From NCBI GenBank assembly GCA_030434245.1, contig JAUISX010000001.1:248001-312000 (forward strand): a stretch of 64,000 bases of DNA. The letters run 5' to 3'. The notes beneath the pieces are model-generated. The model was not told the origin of the DNA. It was given only the letters and a program-made list of their open reading frames with translations, and did not search any database. Shown here piece by piece: positions 9,262-18,590 of the stretch (the stretch's first letter is position 1; each line of letters begins with the position of its first letter). The stretch comes from Porphyromonadaceae bacterium W3.11. GTDB taxonomy: Bacteria; Bacteroidota; Bacteroidia; Bacteroidales; Porphyromonadaceae. A program made the translations under genes and the position numbers.

Positions 9262-9864
9262 ATGAAAAAATTATTTTACACAGCCATTCTACTTTTTTCT
9301 TTCAGTTTTGTAGCATTGGCTCAGGAAAGTGGTAAGTTGGAGCTTTCCATCTATGGAGGAGCTAAGATGTATCAAGCCAATAAAAAAGCTTACGAATACC
9401 ACTTCAAACCGGGTTTTGGTCTGGGTGTAGAGGGAAAATATCAGATTTACAATCAAGTCTATTGGGTCTTCGGGCTAAATGGAGGTACGGATGATGGTAC
9501 TAGCTTGACTGATAATGACGATCAAGGTGTATCTCACAACATTAGTTACTATCGCCGCGACTACAATGCCCTAACAGGTCTTGGTGTAAATCTATACGAA
9601 GCTAAGCAGTTTTCAGTATATGCTCAAGCGATGACTGGTATAGGCTTTGTTCAAGGTTCTACTGGAAGGATCGTTAATAGTAAACCTAGCAATGTTATTA
9701 GAGAATCAATCTTAGAAGTTAATTATCTTCTATCCGCTGGCACAGGCCTAGACTATCAGATCGGCGAACGTTGGAAAGTGGGGGCCTTTTATAACTACTC
9801 ATACCTTGGTGACTTTGATGGATCTCACATGGTAGGTGCAAAAGTTTCGTTTATTATTCCTTAA
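9262..9864 (+). CDS. Outer-membrane beta-barrel protein
   Basis: A 200-residue protein with a signal peptide (1-20, ending FVALAQE) and amphipathic strands alternating with glycine- and tyrosine-rich turns, finishing with KVSFIIP, a typical last barrel strand. The size fits an eight-stranded OmpX/OmpA-like barrel (outer membrane protein beta-barrel domain). It has its own consensus promoter and a long hairpin terminator, so it is transcribed alone. A role in adhesion or envelope stability is possible, but nothing in the sequence fixes it. Confidence 0.8.
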   Translation: MKKLFYTAILLFSFSFVALAQESGKLELSIYGGAKMYQANKKAYEYHFKPGFGLGVEGKYQIYNQVYWVFGLNGGTDDGTSLTDNDDQGVSHNISYYRRDYNALTGLGVNLYEAKQFSVYAQAMTGIGFVQGSTGRIVNSKPSNVIRESILEVNYLLSAGTGLDYQIGERWKVGAFYNYSYLGDFDGSHMVGAKVSFIIP

Positions 9865-9890
9865 GGAAAGAGACTAATAATAATCATCTC

Positions 9891-9936
9891 AAAGATCCCT
9901 TATAGTATCTTATTATGATCACTATAAGGGATCTTT
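9891..9936 (+). terminator. Long hairpin after the 9262 gene
   Basis: A perfect 16-bp stem (AAAGATCCCTTATAGT, 9891-9906, with 9921-9936) with a 14-nt loop, 27 bp past the stop codon. The T-run is weak. Confidence 0.6.
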
Positions 9937-10179
9937 CCATATACCTACTGTGGTACAGAAAATCCCTTCACTCTTTAAATCCTAAATTAAACGCTTCCTT
10001 CGCCATCAACCTCGCCAACCTATATCCCAAATGCATCATTCAACTTCACTGCAGATTTGCAAACCGATCTGCGTAAATAGCACTTCGTGCAACATCTCTC
10101 TACATTTTATAATCGTTAAGTGAAATACCCTGATTCTCTAAAAAGAAACATCAATTATATTATAAATAAATAAAATAAG

Positions 10180-10187
10180 TACATTTG
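10180..10187 (+). promoter_or_regulatory. Candidate -7 box for the ABC importer operon
   Basis: TACATTTG matches TAnnTTTG and lies 35 bp before the ATG at 10223. The -33 region is AT-rich without a clear TTG. Confidence 0.45.
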
Positions 10188-10222
10188 CAGAACTCTTTAT
10201 CTAAATTAAGAAAAAAGCGATT

Positions 10223-11170
10223 ATGAATAAACGTTTCTTTGGCTATACAATTTCATTGCTTATATCGATAGCATTACTTTTCAGCACCTCATGCAGTAAA
10301 GATAAGAATAATAAGGTGGAGTACTCTCTTAAGATTGGGGCTATGTCCTCATTAGACTACATCCCCTATGTTGTGGCACAAAAAGCAGGGATATACGATT
10401 CACTCGGACTGAATATAGAGATTGTAAAATTCTTTAGTGCCAATGAGCGTGACGCAGCTTTTCGTGGTGGTCAGGTAGATGGTACCGTCATTGACTATAC
10501 TGGGGCTGCCATCCAGCATGCTGGTGGCATGGGATTGGCCATTGTTATGAAACATGATGGAGTCTTTGAGATGATGGCTGTGCCTGAGATAAAGTCCATG
10601 GAACAACTCAAGGGCAAAAAGATTGGCGTCAGTAGAAATACCGTCATCGAATATACTACTGACATGATGCTACAATCATACGGAATGACTGAAAGCGATA
10701 TTGAAAAGCCTGAGGTCAATAAGATCCCCCTTCGTATGGAGATGATGCTGGCCTCTGAATTGGACGCTTCTATCTTCCCCGATCCATTTATTACCATATC
10801 CAAGGCCAAAGGCTTCAATTCTCTATGCTCTAATAAAGATCTCGATATTTCTGTAACAGGAACAATGCTTACCCAGAAAGTAATTGAGGAAAAGAGTGAT
10901 GCCATCAAGCTCCTAATCGAAGGATATAACCTGGGAGTACAATACATGCTAGATCATCCTCGTGAGGAGTGGTCGTACATCTTAGTGGAAGACGCTATGA
11001 TCCCTGTGAACGTTGCTAACACTGTGGTATTACCAGAATATACATTCGCTGAATTACCTAGTAAGAAGGATATTGACCAAACCATCAAATGGCTTAAGGA
11101 CAAAAAGCTAGTACCAGCCGACTACAATGGACAAGGATTGGTAAATCCAGACTTTATCCCTGCAAAATAA
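10223..11170 (+). CDS. ABC transporter substrate-binding lipoprotein (NMT1/THI5-like)
   Basis: A 315-residue lipoprotein (lipobox Cys24 in LFSTSCSKD) that should bind the substrate on the outer face of the inner membrane. The fold markers of the NMT1/SsuA/TauA group are clear: MSSLDYIPYVVAQKAGIYDS, GGQVDGTVIDY and MEQLKGKKIGVSR. It opens an operon with an ATPase, a permease and a porin. The group carries nitrate, sulfonates, thiamine-pyrimidine precursor or related small organics. No riboswitch or neighbouring pathway gene decides between these. Confidence 0.88.
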   Translation: MNKRFFGYTISLLISIALLFSTSCSKDKNNKVEYSLKIGAMSSLDYIPYVVAQKAGIYDSLGLNIEIVKFFSANERDAAFRGGQVDGTVIDYTGAAIQHAGGMGLAIVMKHDGVFEMMAVPEIKSMEQLKGKKIGVSRNTVIEYTTDMMLQSYGMTESDIEKPEVNKIPLRMEMMLASELDASIFPDPFITISKAKGFNSLCSNKDLDISVTGTMLTQKVIEEKSDAIKLLIEGYNLGVQYMLDHPREEWSYILVEDAMIPVNVANTVVLPEYTFAELPSKKDIDQTIKWLKDKKLVPADYNGQGLVNPDFIPAK

Positions 11171-11185
11171 GTATCACACTTTGAG

Positions 11186-11890
11186 ATGAGTGCTATTATC
11201 GTAGAGCATCTAAGCGTCTCCTACCATCGTGGGACACAGGAAACAAAAGCCATTGAGGATATAAGCTTTTCGATTCCCCACGGTGGAATACTAGGCGTCA
11301 CTGGGCCATCTGGATGTGGTAAGTCCACTCTACTACATGTCCTTGCTGGTATCATCCATGATTATAAGGGTGCCATCAAGATTGATGGTAAAGAACCCAA
11401 TCCTGGTCAGCACTCCATCTCCCTGGTACCCCAACAATTCGCACTACTACCGTGGAAGAGAGTGAAGGAAAATATCCTTCTCCCTGTAACATTAGGCAAA
11501 AAAAGTGCCCAGACAGATCAATTGCAAAGTGTTATTGAATCTCTTGAGATTGATCAACTCTTGACTCGATACCCTGCGGAACTCTCAGGGGGACAGAAAC
11601 AGAGAGTAGCATTAGCAAGAGCTTTTATACAATCCCCAGACCTACTTCTGATGGACGAGCCTTTCTCTGCACTGGATATTCGGACTGGTAAAAAGAGTCG
11701 TGACTTCTTCTTAATGATGCACAAGGCATTAAATATGACTACGATCCTGGTCAGTCACAACCTAGAGGAGATTGTAGATATATGTGATCAAGTGATTGTG
11801 ATGGGTGGGAGTCCTGGCCGAGTTTTGCTCCATAGTGACGATGTGAACTATAAGAAGATTTCTGAGCAGCTCAAAAACATTATGGAATGA
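11186..11890 (+). CDS. ABC transporter ATP-binding protein (SsuB/TauB/ThiZ type)
   Basis: Energises the importer by ATP hydrolysis at the inner face of the membrane. The 234-residue chain has Walker A (GPSGCGKST), Q-loop (SLVPQQFALLPW), ABC signature (LSGGQKQR), Walker B (LLLMDEPFSALD) and the H-loop (VSHNLEE), so it should be active. It starts 15 bp after the binding-protein gene, and its stop codon overlaps the permease start by 4 bp (ATGA at 11887), pointing to coupled translation. No regulatory C-terminal domain is present. Confidence 0.92.
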   Translation: MSAIIVEHLSVSYHRGTQETKAIEDISFSIPHGGILGVTGPSGCGKSTLLHVLAGIIHDYKGAIKIDGKEPNPGQHSISLVPQQFALLPWKRVKENILLPVTLGKKSAQTDQLQSVIESLEIDQLLTRYPAELSGGQKQRVALARAFIQSPDLLLMDEPFSALDIRTGKKSRDFFLMMHKALNMTTILVSHNLEEIVDICDQVIVMGGSPGRVLLHSDDVNYKKISEQLKNIME

Positions 11891-12657
11891 GAGAGTCTCG
11901 CAAAATATTTTATCGTTTCATCGTTGGAGCTCTTCTCCTGAACGTGCTATGGTGGTTAGCCTCTATAGTAATAGACGGTAACGCCATGATCTCTCCCATT
12001 AAGGTCTATAAGGCATTGCCAGAAGTCTTAGTAGAGGGTAATATGCTACATCATCTAGGTGCTAGCATGAGGCGGTTATTCATAGGCATTCCGATAGCCT
12101 TGATACTAGGGGTATTGATCGCCTTACTAATGTTTTATTTTCGTCTGTTTGGTAAAATGATGAGTGCCTTTACCTACCTCGCCTACCCTATTCCTAAGTT
12201 AGCACTGCTGCCGATCGTTATGCTTATAGCAGGCTTAGGAGATGGAGGAAAGATTACTATGATCGTACTGATCGTCATTTTCCAAGTGATTGTTAATGTC
12301 AGAGATAGCCTCTCGAATATCCCCAAAGAATGTTTCCTCATCAGTACGTCACTCAATGCAAGTCAGATTAAGGTATTCAGGCACATCATATTGCCCGCGA
12401 CACTGCCCGAAATACTTTCAACCACAAGGGTAGCGATAGGGACGGCCATCTCTGTCCTCTTTGTGACCGAGACATACGGTACAGACAAGGGCATGGGATA
12501 TTTTATCATAGACTCATGGATGCGATTTAATTACATAGACATGTATAGCGGGATTATCGTCCTTAGTATGGCTGGATTTTTCCTATTCATACTCATAGAT
12601 ATCCTCGAACATGTACTTTGTGGATGGAAAGAGGTGACCAATTACCAACAAAATTAA
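11887..12657 (+). CDS. ABC transporter permease (SsuC/TauC/ThiX type)
   Basis: A 256-residue inner-membrane subunit with about six helices. The EAA-like loop that docks on the ATPase is visible around residues 140-175 (IPKECFLISTSLNASQIKVF, then HIILPATLPE). It forms a homodimeric channel with the neighbouring ATPase. The start overlaps the ATPase stop by 4 bp. It is followed after 29 bp by a porin gene, suggesting that the operon supplies both membranes. Confidence 0.9.
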   Translation: MRESRKIFYRFIVGALLLNVLWWLASIVIDGNAMISPIKVYKALPEVLVEGNMLHHLGASMRRLFIGIPIALILGVLIALLMFYFRLFGKMMSAFTYLAYPIPKLALLPIVMLIAGLGDGGKITMIVLIVIFQVIVNVRDSLSNIPKECFLISTSLNASQIKVFRHIILPATLPEILSTTRVAIGTAISVLFVTETYGTDKGMGYFIIDSWMRFNYIDMYSGIIVLSMAGFFLFILIDILEHVLCGWKEVTNYQQN

Positions 12658-12686
12658 TTTTTATTTCAAATAATATTTTTACAACC

Positions 12687-13697
12687 ATGAAGAGAAGATT
12701 TTTTACTTTATTACTTCTAACAACCCTCATCTCATTTGGGGCTAATGCCCAAAAGGGCAAATCATTTGCTGATCGTATAACAGTAATGGGTTATGGACAA
12801 TTTGGCTACTCAGCAAAATTTGAAGACAACGTTGGGAATAGCAACTCATTCAACATCAACAAGATTGAGGTTCTTGCTATTGGCAAAATCAATCATCGCT
12901 GGGATATGGGTATCACGGTACAATTCCACGGGAAACCGATGCTTAAGGATTTATATACACAATACTCCCTTATGCCTGAGCTTCGAGTACGATTAGGTCA
13001 ATTCAAAACCCCTTTCACTATTGAGAATAACATCGCTCCTTTCCTAAATCCTCTTATCAATGGTGGAAGTATCGCTACTACTTACTTTGCAGGGATAGCA
13101 GGAAACCCATATTATTATGGTACTGCGGGTCGTGATATAGGCTTAGAGTTATCTGGAGATCTTTTGGATAATCTATTTAGCTATAAAGCTGTAATCCTCA
13201 ATGGCATGGGTATGAACTCTATCGCTAGTATTAATCCTAAGTTTTTTGGTGGTGGCCTCTATATTCGCCCACTACGCGAACTTACCTTACATACCTCATA
13301 CCTGGGTGGTCATGTACAGCCTATGAATGGTATGGAGACACATGATCGCCATCGTGTATCTGCTGGCTTCCAAGTTAAGACACAACCTATCAGCATTAAT
13401 GGTGAATATATGTGGGGTAAAGATGGTGAACAAAAAGGACAAGGTGCATACCTAACAGCAGCTATCCACTTACCACTTCGTTATGATGTCATAGTAGCAG
13501 GTGATTATCTTGACACCAACATGGAGAATAAAGATAGCGATGTATTCACAACCTCAGTAGGCTTAACCAGATGGTTTTACGGTAGTTGCCGCTGGCAGAT
13601 AGAGTACCAGTACCGCCATCCTCGTAATGGTGCTAGCTTCCTAGATATTTATAATAAGGGACATAAGGTGGCTGCACAAGTTCAGTTTGTATTCTAA
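12687..13697 (+). CDS. Outer-membrane porin (phosphate-selective porin O/P-like)
   Basis: A 336-residue protein with a signal peptide (start MKRRFFTLLLLTT, cleaved after GANAQ) and many amphipathic strands such as RVRLGQFKTPFTIEN, a hallmark of the Bacteroidota porin O/P group, ending VAAQVQFVF. The ATG at 12687 was chosen because the signal peptide begins there; the frame is open 23 codons further upstream but that part overlaps the permease. It follows the permease by 29 bp and ends at a strong terminator. It probably lets the importer's substrate through the outer membrane. Confidence 0.85.
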   Translation: MKRRFFTLLLLTTLISFGANAQKGKSFADRITVMGYGQFGYSAKFEDNVGNSNSFNINKIEVLAIGKINHRWDMGITVQFHGKPMLKDLYTQYSLMPELRVRLGQFKTPFTIENNIAPFLNPLINGGSIATTYFAGIAGNPYYYGTAGRDIGLELSGDLLDNLFSYKAVILNGMGMNSIASINPKFFGGGLYIRPLRELTLHTSYLGGHVQPMNGMETHDRHRVSAGFQVKTQPISINGEYMWGKDGEQKGQGAYLTAAIHLPLRYDVIVAGDYLDTNMENKDSDVFTTSVGLTRWFYGSCRWQIEYQYRHPRNGASFLDIYNKGHKVAAQVQFVF

Positions 13698-14373
13698 CAA
13701 GGCACTTCTCAGACTACTGTGTCGCTATAAAAAAGCTTCACAGTAACATTGAAAAGACATCAAGAAAAGACAGAGCATCGGTATATCCTATGCTCTGTCT
13801 TTTTATATGTTCACACTCTCTAAACTCTAAATGAGTACACCATATAAATCTTTATCTTCTACCGAGCGTCAAATACTGTGCAAATCAGGCTATCCCCTTC
13901 TGAGACAAGGATAAATATGGCATCTGTAGACGTATCCCTAAAAGCGTTTTATTAAGGCTAATAGCAGACAAAAAATTTAGTTATAGTAAAGAGAAATGTT
14001 TCCTATAGGAAAAATATTTTTTCTATATGAGAAGAATAACTGTTTCATATGAGAAGAATTTTCACCACTCCCAGAGAATACATTTTCGAAAAAGCACCTC
14101 CCGTTTAGTTACCTACCGTGAAAGTAATAGTAAGACTCCGAGCGAAGAAAAATGCAGAAAAATAAATTAGTTACATGTCATGCTCATCTCAAAATACGCG
14201 TAATATATCCAACTAGAGTTATTGCCTATTAACTACTTAGAAGGCAGGCATAACCGATCAAAAATAACTAGATTATAGATAATCTTAAAAATACCAAATA
14301 CCCATCAAGTCTCTTTTATTTTTTGTACCTTTCAATACCCAAGAGAATAAATTTACTATACATTGTTAGACTC
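13698..14373. other. 676-bp intergenic region
   Basis: Starts with the porin terminator (13765-13803). Two copies of TATGAGAAGAAT occur at about 14026 and 14049, next to the palindrome TTTCCTATAGGAAA (about 13998). All frames are broken and no RNA gene is recognised. Confidence 0.5.
13765..13803 (+). terminator. Rho-independent terminator of the importer-porin operon
   Basis: Stem AAAAGACAGAGCAT (13765-13778) paired with 13790-13803, an 11-nt loop, ending in TTTT. Confidence 0.85.
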
Positions 14374-15402
14374 ATGAAAAATAAAAAGATAAGAGTACTT
14401 ATTACTGGAGCAGGAGGAAATATTGGGCGAGAGCTTGTAAAGATGCTTGCCAGACGAAATAACCAAGTAGAGATTAACGTTTTCGACCTAAATACAGCTG
14501 CCAATAGAGAGTTTTTTGACCGCTTTTTAGGGAAAATCAACGTTTACTTCGGAGATATAACAGACCCTTCTAGCCTATCTGGTAATGTCACGAAAGATAA
14601 AGACATCATCTTTCACCTAGCATCCATTATACCACCTCTAGCTAACGAAAATCCTAAACTCGCATACGATGTGAATGTTAATGGCACATCTAATCTGGTT
14701 AATTCATTACAGGTAGGTTCACCCGATGCTTTTATAGTAATGGCATCTAGCGTCGCTGTCTATGGAGACCGCTTAAAAAATCCATACATCAAGGTGGACG
14801 ATCCACTACTGCCTATTGAGGACGACTACTATGCTGAGTACAAGGTTCAGATGGAAGAGATTATACAAAAGTGCACCCTTAAGTGGAGTATCTTCCGACT
14901 GGCTGCTATCATGGGGGTTACCAACCATGTCAGCCCCGACCTAATGTTCAAGATGCCACTTGAGCAGGTGATAGAGATATGTACACCACGCGACACCGCT
15001 AGAGCTCTTCTAAATAGTATAGATCATGTCGATGAGCTAAATGGTAAGATCTTCAATCTCGGTGGCGGTCCATCATGCACCACAATATATGGGGACTTCC
15101 TACAAAATAACTTTAAAATATATGGCCTTGGAGCACTAGACTTCCCTCAGCATGCTTTCGCCACACAGAACTTCCACTGTGGGTTCTATGAAGATGGAGA
15201 TATATTAAATGACATTCTAGACTTCCGTAGAGATACACTTGATGATTACTACCAAGCCCTTAGAGCTAAGACTCCGAGCATACAACGATGGGCTACAAAG
15301 GGACTATCTAAGTTGGTAAAAAGTTATCTGCTATCTAAGAGTAAGCCATACGAAGCATGGCTAAATAATGACGAAGAAGAGATGAAAAAATATTTTGGTT
15401 AA
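14374..15402 (+). CDS. NAD-dependent epimerase/dehydratase (extended SDR)
   Basis: A 342-residue enzyme with an N-terminal Rossmann motif (ITGAGGNIGRE), the SDR stretch IIFHLASIIPP, a catalytic serine region (VMASSVAVYGD) and the YxxxK pair (YAEYK). The length matches nucleotide-sugar or related epimerases. The substrate cannot be told, and it stands alone without sugar-biosynthesis neighbours. The start at ATG 14374 is preferred over a TTG 51 bp upstream because MKNKKIRVLITGAGG is the usual start of this fold. The last 60 residues form a helical extension. Confidence 0.85.
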   Translation: MKNKKIRVLITGAGGNIGRELVKMLARRNNQVEINVFDLNTAANREFFDRFLGKINVYFGDITDPSSLSGNVTKDKDIIFHLASIIPPLANENPKLAYDVNVNGTSNLVNSLQVGSPDAFIVMASSVAVYGDRLKNPYIKVDDPLLPIEDDYYAEYKVQMEEIIQKCTLKWSIFRLAAIMGVTNHVSPDLMFKMPLEQVIEICTPRDTARALLNSIDHVDELNGKIFNLGGGPSCTTIYGDFLQNNFKIYGLGALDFPQHAFATQNFHCGFYEDGDILNDILDFRRDTLDDYYQALRAKTPSIQRWATKGLSKLVKSYLLSKSKPYEAWLNNDEEEMKKYFG

Positions 15403-15505
15403 TTCAGCTCTTTATTTCCAAGCTCTTAGAAGATAAATTCACATCTTGTACCACTTTCGATTGGATAAAACCTCAAAGATCGTACTCTATTTGTCGGAAA
15501 AGTGG

Positions 15506-15513
15506 TACCTTTG
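15506..15513 (+). promoter_or_regulatory. Candidate -7 box for the nusB block
   Basis: TACCTTTG, 66 bp before the nusB ATG, matching TAnnTTTG. Confidence 0.45.
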
Positions 15514-15579
15514 TCGCCAGCAGGTTGGCGAGGGGGCCACAAAGCAAAAGTATTTATTGTAGCACTAACATTATAGAAA

Positions 15580-16509
15580 ATGATCAATCGTTTACTTATC
15601 AGAATAAAGACTCTTCAGATTCTTTATAACTACTACAGAGTCGAGGGAATGTCAATGAATAGTGCTATTGGGACTTTACGTAAAGCTCTTGATCATTCAT
15701 ACAAGTTATATATCTACCTTTGCGGTATTCCTCTGGATATCGCAAATATTGCTGAGGATAGACTAGAGAGGGAAAAAGAGAAGTTTCTGAAGGATACTGA
15801 AGTCATCAATATCCTAGAGCACCTATCGGATAATAAGTTAGTAAACATCATCAAGAGTGATGAAACTTTTTGTGAAGAGCGTCAACAGATCGCATCACTA
15901 CTTCAAACTAGAGGTTTGGAGGATTATCTACAAACCCTAACTACTAGTGCTGTATCATATATTCAGGACGTAGAAAAGCCTATTAACTGGGATGATTTTT
16001 CAGAAATACGCTCAATCTGGAGAGGCTTCTATGGCGAAAAAATACTACAAAACGAAGTCTTCTCTGAACTGATAGAAGAGACCAGCACATACCTTAATGA
16101 TGATATTGGGATAGTCTTTACATTTGTAACAAAGGCTTTCAATGCCATCTCTGAAGAGAAGACCTTCTCTGAGGTTCTGAAACCGCCATTTGTCAATGAA
16201 GCGGATGAGGATTTTGGCCCCATCTTAATAGAGCAATCTATCATCAATGGTGACGACTACCGCGAGCTTATCAGTAACTACTTCAAAAACTGGGATAAAG
16301 AAAGAGTCAGCGAGATGGATTACATCATTATGCAATTGGCTCTAACCGAAGCGATACACTTCCCTACCATTGCAACGAGGATAACGATTAATGAATATCT
16401 TAATCTGGCACACTACTACAGTGCACCTAATAGTTATACCTTTATCAATGGTATCTTACACGAATTATTCACAGACCTTAAAAAAGAGGGTCGAATAATG
16501 GGAGAATAA
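15580..16509 (+). CDS. nusB: Transcription antitermination factor NusB, long Bacteroidota form
   Basis: NusB binds boxA RNA with NusE (S10) and keeps RNA polymerase going on rRNA operons. The chain has 309 residues, about twice the E. coli length. The true NusB fold is in the C-terminal 140 residues (YIIMQLALTEAIHFPTIATR, INEYLNLAHYYS, FINGILHELF), and an N-terminal extension of about 160 residues begins MINRLLIRIKTLQILYNYYR, as is normal in Bacteroidales. It heads the block nusB-yajC-ybbR-coaE-DUF5606, kept together in this order. Confidence 0.92.
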   Translation: MINRLLIRIKTLQILYNYYRVEGMSMNSAIGTLRKALDHSYKLYIYLCGIPLDIANIAEDRLEREKEKFLKDTEVINILEHLSDNKLVNIIKSDETFCEERQQIASLLQTRGLEDYLQTLTTSAVSYIQDVEKPINWDDFSEIRSIWRGFYGEKILQNEVFSELIEETSTYLNDDIGIVFTFVTKAFNAISEEKTFSEVLKPPFVNEADEDFGPILIEQSIINGDDYRELISNYFKNWDKERVSEMDYIIMQLALTEAIHFPTIATRITINEYLNLAHYYSAPNSYTFINGILHELFTDLKKEGRIMGE

Positions 16510-16553
16510 AATACAAAACATTGCATTACAATTATTAAACAAAAAAAATACTT

Positions 16554-16877
16554 ATGGAACTTCTTACTCTTTTACAAACTTCTAATAGTGGATTAGGTGG
16601 CATGTCAGGCATCATAATGATAGTCCTGATGATTGTTATTTTCTACTTTTTTATCATCCGTCCACAGAGCAAACAGCAGAAAAGGATTGCAGAAGCGAGA
16701 GCAGCTCTAAAACCTGGTGACAAGGTGATGACTGCAGGTGGCATCTACGCTATTCTTAGAGAAATCAACACTAATACTAATCAGGCTGTAATAGAAGTTT
16801 GGGAAGGTGTTAAAATGAAGGTAGATCTTAATCAGATTTACTCTATCGAAAGTATCGAAAAGTCTGAGAAAAAGTAA
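16554..16877 (+). CDS. yajC: Preprotein translocase subunit YajC
   Basis: A 107-residue protein with one N-terminal transmembrane helix (about 20-38, IIMIVLMIVIFYFFIIRPQS) and the conserved RPQSKQQKR and LKPGDKVMTAGGI stretches. YajC sits in the inner membrane with SecDF and helps the Sec channel. The gene lies 44 bp after nusB and 24 bp before ybbR. Confidence 0.95.
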   Translation: MELLTLLQTSNSGLGGMSGIIMIVLMIVIFYFFIIRPQSKQQKRIAEARAALKPGDKVMTAGGIYAILREINTNTNQAVIEVWEGVKMKVDLNQIYSIESIEKSEKK

Positions 16878-16901
16878 TAGGATCATAAGCTGTCCAAGAA
16901 G

Positions 16902-17963
16902 ATGAAGGGCATAGGTCGTACACTAAAAGATCTTAGGGTAGTCTCTTATTTTTCAAAAGGTAAGAGATGGTTAATTCTTTGCTTGTGTATGTTTCTGGCC
17001 CTCGTCATCTGGTTACTACAGTCACTTAATGACACCTACACAAAGACTATTGAGATAGAGATAGCACCAGTTAGCTTGCCTTCTCGCTACTCAATAGACG
17101 ACTCTGTGGATCTTCCGTCCACTATAAAGATTGAGATTACTGCTACGGGGAGCAAATTGATGAACTTCACGCTCTCTCACCAGCTCTTTAATAAAGAACC
17201 AAAGCTTCATCTCGAAGTAGATTCGCTTCGTCTAGATCCAGAAGGCGGGTTTTGGAGCGTGGCTGACATAGAACTAGTAAGGCAAGTCAGGCACTCATAT
17301 CCAGAGCTTGACAAGTACTTTAGCTCCAGTGAAGATCGCATATTTGTTCGTCCTGATTACATTGGATTTGGCTATGTTCCAATGGATAAGATCTCTTTAC
17401 CAATAGTATTCAATAATCAATTTGATTTCGGAGAGTCTAAAAATAGATTTTTGAAATCACTTCAAATGGATGAGGAAGAGGTTGTTGTATATGGACTGAA
17501 GACAAAGCTGGACTCTATAAAGGCTACCAGCGGCGTCATCCTAACGGATACTTCGACGATTATGCTAGATCAAATAGGGATCAGCACTCAAAAAGTGGCA
17601 CTCCTTCATCCTGAAGGTATAAAGCTCTCATTAGATTCTGTTAATGTTCATCTAGATGTCCAAGAACTAAGATATTATACATTCACTAGTAATGAATTAT
17701 TGGTAAAGAGCTTACCCGAGGATATGTCTATTCGTCTATTTCCGGCTAGTATCAAAGTAACCTACCTAGCTGAAGAAGACTCTAACCTAGACGAAATAAA
17801 AAGACAGCTTAAGCTTTACATTGACCTAAATGAGATTAAGGACTTAACTGAGACAAAAAAGTTGAAGGTTAACTTTGATACCTTACCTAGAGAAGTACAC
17901 ATGATTCAGCTCGAACCTGATCAGGTAGAGTTCATACTTGAAGAGAAGGCTCAGAACAGATGA
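16902..17963 (+). CDS. YbbR/CdaR-like domain protein, membrane-anchored
   Basis: A 353-residue protein with a single N-terminal transmembrane helix (about 24-44, WLILCLCMFLALVIWLL) and an extended periplasmic part made of YbbR-like beta domains (KTIEIEIAPVSLPSRYSI; KIEITATGSKLMNF). In Firmicutes YbbR/CdaR controls a diadenylate cyclase; in Bacteroidales the gene is tied to yajC and coaE instead, so the role here is not known. Its stop overlaps the coaE start by 4 bp. Confidence 0.85.
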   Translation: MKGIGRTLKDLRVVSYFSKGKRWLILCLCMFLALVIWLLQSLNDTYTKTIEIEIAPVSLPSRYSIDDSVDLPSTIKIEITATGSKLMNFTLSHQLFNKEPKLHLEVDSLRLDPEGGFWSVADIELVRQVRHSYPELDKYFSSSEDRIFVRPDYIGFGYVPMDKISLPIVFNNQFDFGESKNRFLKSLQMDEEEVVVYGLKTKLDSIKATSGVILTDTSTIMLDQIGISTQKVALLHPEGIKLSLDSVNVHLDVQELRYYTFTSNELLVKSLPEDMSIRLFPASIKVTYLAEEDSNLDEIKRQLKLYIDLNEIKDLTETKKLKVNFDTLPREVHMIQLEPDQVEFILEEKAQNR

Positions 17964-18562
17964 AAGTAATTGGTATCACAGGGCTAATTGGATCAGGGAA
18001 AAGTGTGGTCATGAAACTTTTTGGGATCCTATACGATATCCCAACCTTCAATAGTGATCTGAAAGCAAAGGAGATATACTATGACTCAGATATACGAGAG
18101 AAGATTATAAGGAAGCTGGGCATTGACCCAATTACCGATGAAGGTTCTCTGAACAAGGATGGGTTACGCCAGCTAGTAACAGGGGACGCTCACATGAAGA
18201 ATGAGCTAGAAACAATTGTTCACAATGGACTAAAAGAGAAATTTCAGAGTTGGGTAGAACGTCAGACATCCGACTCAGTAATCATAGAGTCTGCCATCCT
18301 TTATACATCGGGTTTTCATAGATTCTGTGATCAAATAATTCAAGTTACAGCAAAGGAAACTACAAGAGAGGCACGCGTACTGTCACGAGATAATTCCATG
18401 ACTATCGAACGTTTCCAGCAAATTGTGGATATACAAAGGGAGGAAGCTATACGACAAGCGAATGAATCTAATTTTACCATCAATAATGATGGTGATATTT
18501 CGATTGTACAACAGGTGGAAAACACCTATGAAAAGATATGCAAAAGAAATTTCAAACAATAG
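17960..18562 (+). CDS. coaE: Dephospho-CoA kinase
   Basis: Last step of coenzyme A synthesis: phosphorylates the 3'-hydroxyl of dephospho-CoA with ATP. The 200-residue chain has the P-loop GLIGSGKS (8-15), the DxxA-like segment SDLKAKEIYY (usual DADxIAH is altered here but the Asp is kept), and the lid region with RVLSRDNSMTIERFQQIV. The ATG overlaps the ybbR stop (ATGA at 17960). The length is normal for the family. Confidence 0.93.
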   Translation: MKVIGITGLIGSGKSVVMKLFGILYDIPTFNSDLKAKEIYYDSDIREKIIRKLGIDPITDEGSLNKDGLRQLVTGDAHMKNELETIVHNGLKEKFQSWVERQTSDSVIIESAILYTSGFHRFCDQIIQVTAKETTREARVLSRDNSMTIERFQQIVDIQREEAIRQANESNFTINNDGDISIVQQVENTYEKICKRNFKQ

Positions 18563-18590
18563 ATTTACCATTAGACACGATAAATAATAT

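Larger units (their letters stand above)
9865..10222. other. 358-bp intergenic region
   Basis: Holds the terminator 9891-9936 and the promoter box 10180-10187. The importer leader was checked for a TPP riboswitch and none of its conserved blocks was found. Confidence 0.5.

Noticed and set aside
10080-10222. TPP riboswitch before the NMT1-type importer
   Set aside because: The conserved CUGAGA and ACCUGAUCUGG-type blocks are absent.
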